Shown: positions 21,615-21,619 of the stretch, one piece after another
Numbering within the stretch: the stretch's first letter is position 1
How the letters are laid out: every line of letters starts with the position of its first letter
From: an uncultured delta proteobacterium
GTDB taxonomy: Bacteria > Myxococcota_A > Polyangia > Polyangiales > Polyangiaceae
Length of the DNA stretch: 21,619 nucleotides
Assembly (NCBI GenBank): GCA_903858055.1
Contig: CAIOHM010000032.1
Coordinates: 1 to 21,619, forward strand
Reading direction: 5' to 3'
Position numbers and translations under genes: made by a program
Notes under the pieces: model-generated
What the model was told of the DNA's origin: nothing
The model's input: only the letters and a program-made list of their open reading frames with translations
Database searches by the model: none

Positions 21615-21619
21615 CGCGA

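Overview
This is a 21.6 kb stretch of a very GC-rich bacterial chromosome, most likely from Myxococcota and probably the Polyangia/Polyangiales lineage. That call is an inference. It rests on the strong GC bias at third codon positions, the GTP-type PEP carboxykinase, an S1 paralogue with low-complexity Ala/Glu and Lys/Arg tracts, an alkyl-DHAP-synthase-like flavoprotein, and many lineage-specific hypothetical proteins. I see no rRNA, tRNA, CRISPR array, insertion sequence, prophage or integration site. This looks like ordinary chromosome with some accessory genes.

Layout. (1) 1-2001: GTP-dependent PEP carboxykinase (pckG) on the minus strand, with a clear terminator after it. (2) 2002-5268, plus strand: a putative lipoprotein overlapping an EamA/DMT transporter by 4 bp, then a GPAT/DHAPAT-type acyltransferase. 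(3) 5456-7903, minus strand: an unrecognised 178-aa protein preceded by an EAL-GAF-GGDEF cyclic-di-GMP enzyme with both catalytic sites intact. (4) 8265-10211: a multi-S1-domain RNA-binding protein with a good intrinsic terminator. It is followed by about 360 bp of non-coding DNA that includes a 66-base pure pyrimidine tract. (5) 10627-12352: a divergent cluster of a small four-cysteine protein (minus), a ComFB-domain protein (plus) and a SUFU-domain protein (plus). (6) 12383-15216: an alkyldihydroxyacetonephosphate-synthase-like FAD enzyme with an unusual C-terminal extension, then rsmE. (7) 15330-19510: rpmE, a DUF1385 (YqhQ-like) membrane protein and prfA, interrupted by a minus-strand GT-C-type membrane glycosyltransferase. 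(8) 19617-21614: a small hypothetical protein, a HIT-family hydrolase, and a polytopic membrane protein that reaches the window edge.

How the genes may work together. The translation genes (rsmE, rpmE, prfA and the S1 protein) form the housekeeping backbone. A signalling theme is suggested by the dual c-di-GMP enzyme lying about 3 kb from a ComFB-domain protein, because ComFB-domain proteins have been reported as cyclic-dinucleotide receptors in cyanobacteria. A lipid theme is suggested by the GPAT/DHAPAT-like acyltransferase and the alkyl-DHAP-synthase-like enzyme, which could supply two consecutive steps of ether-lipid synthesis. Both links are inferences from proximity.

The most general observation concerns start sites. 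Several genes have a TAGnnn box ending 6-8 nt before the start codon and no Shine-Dalgarno sequence, sometimes with a -35-like hexamer 17 bp further upstream. This predicts leaderless transcripts. Other genes here (rpmE, the FAD enzyme, the ComFB gene, the S1 gene) have a normal Shine-Dalgarno, so two modes of initiation may coexist.
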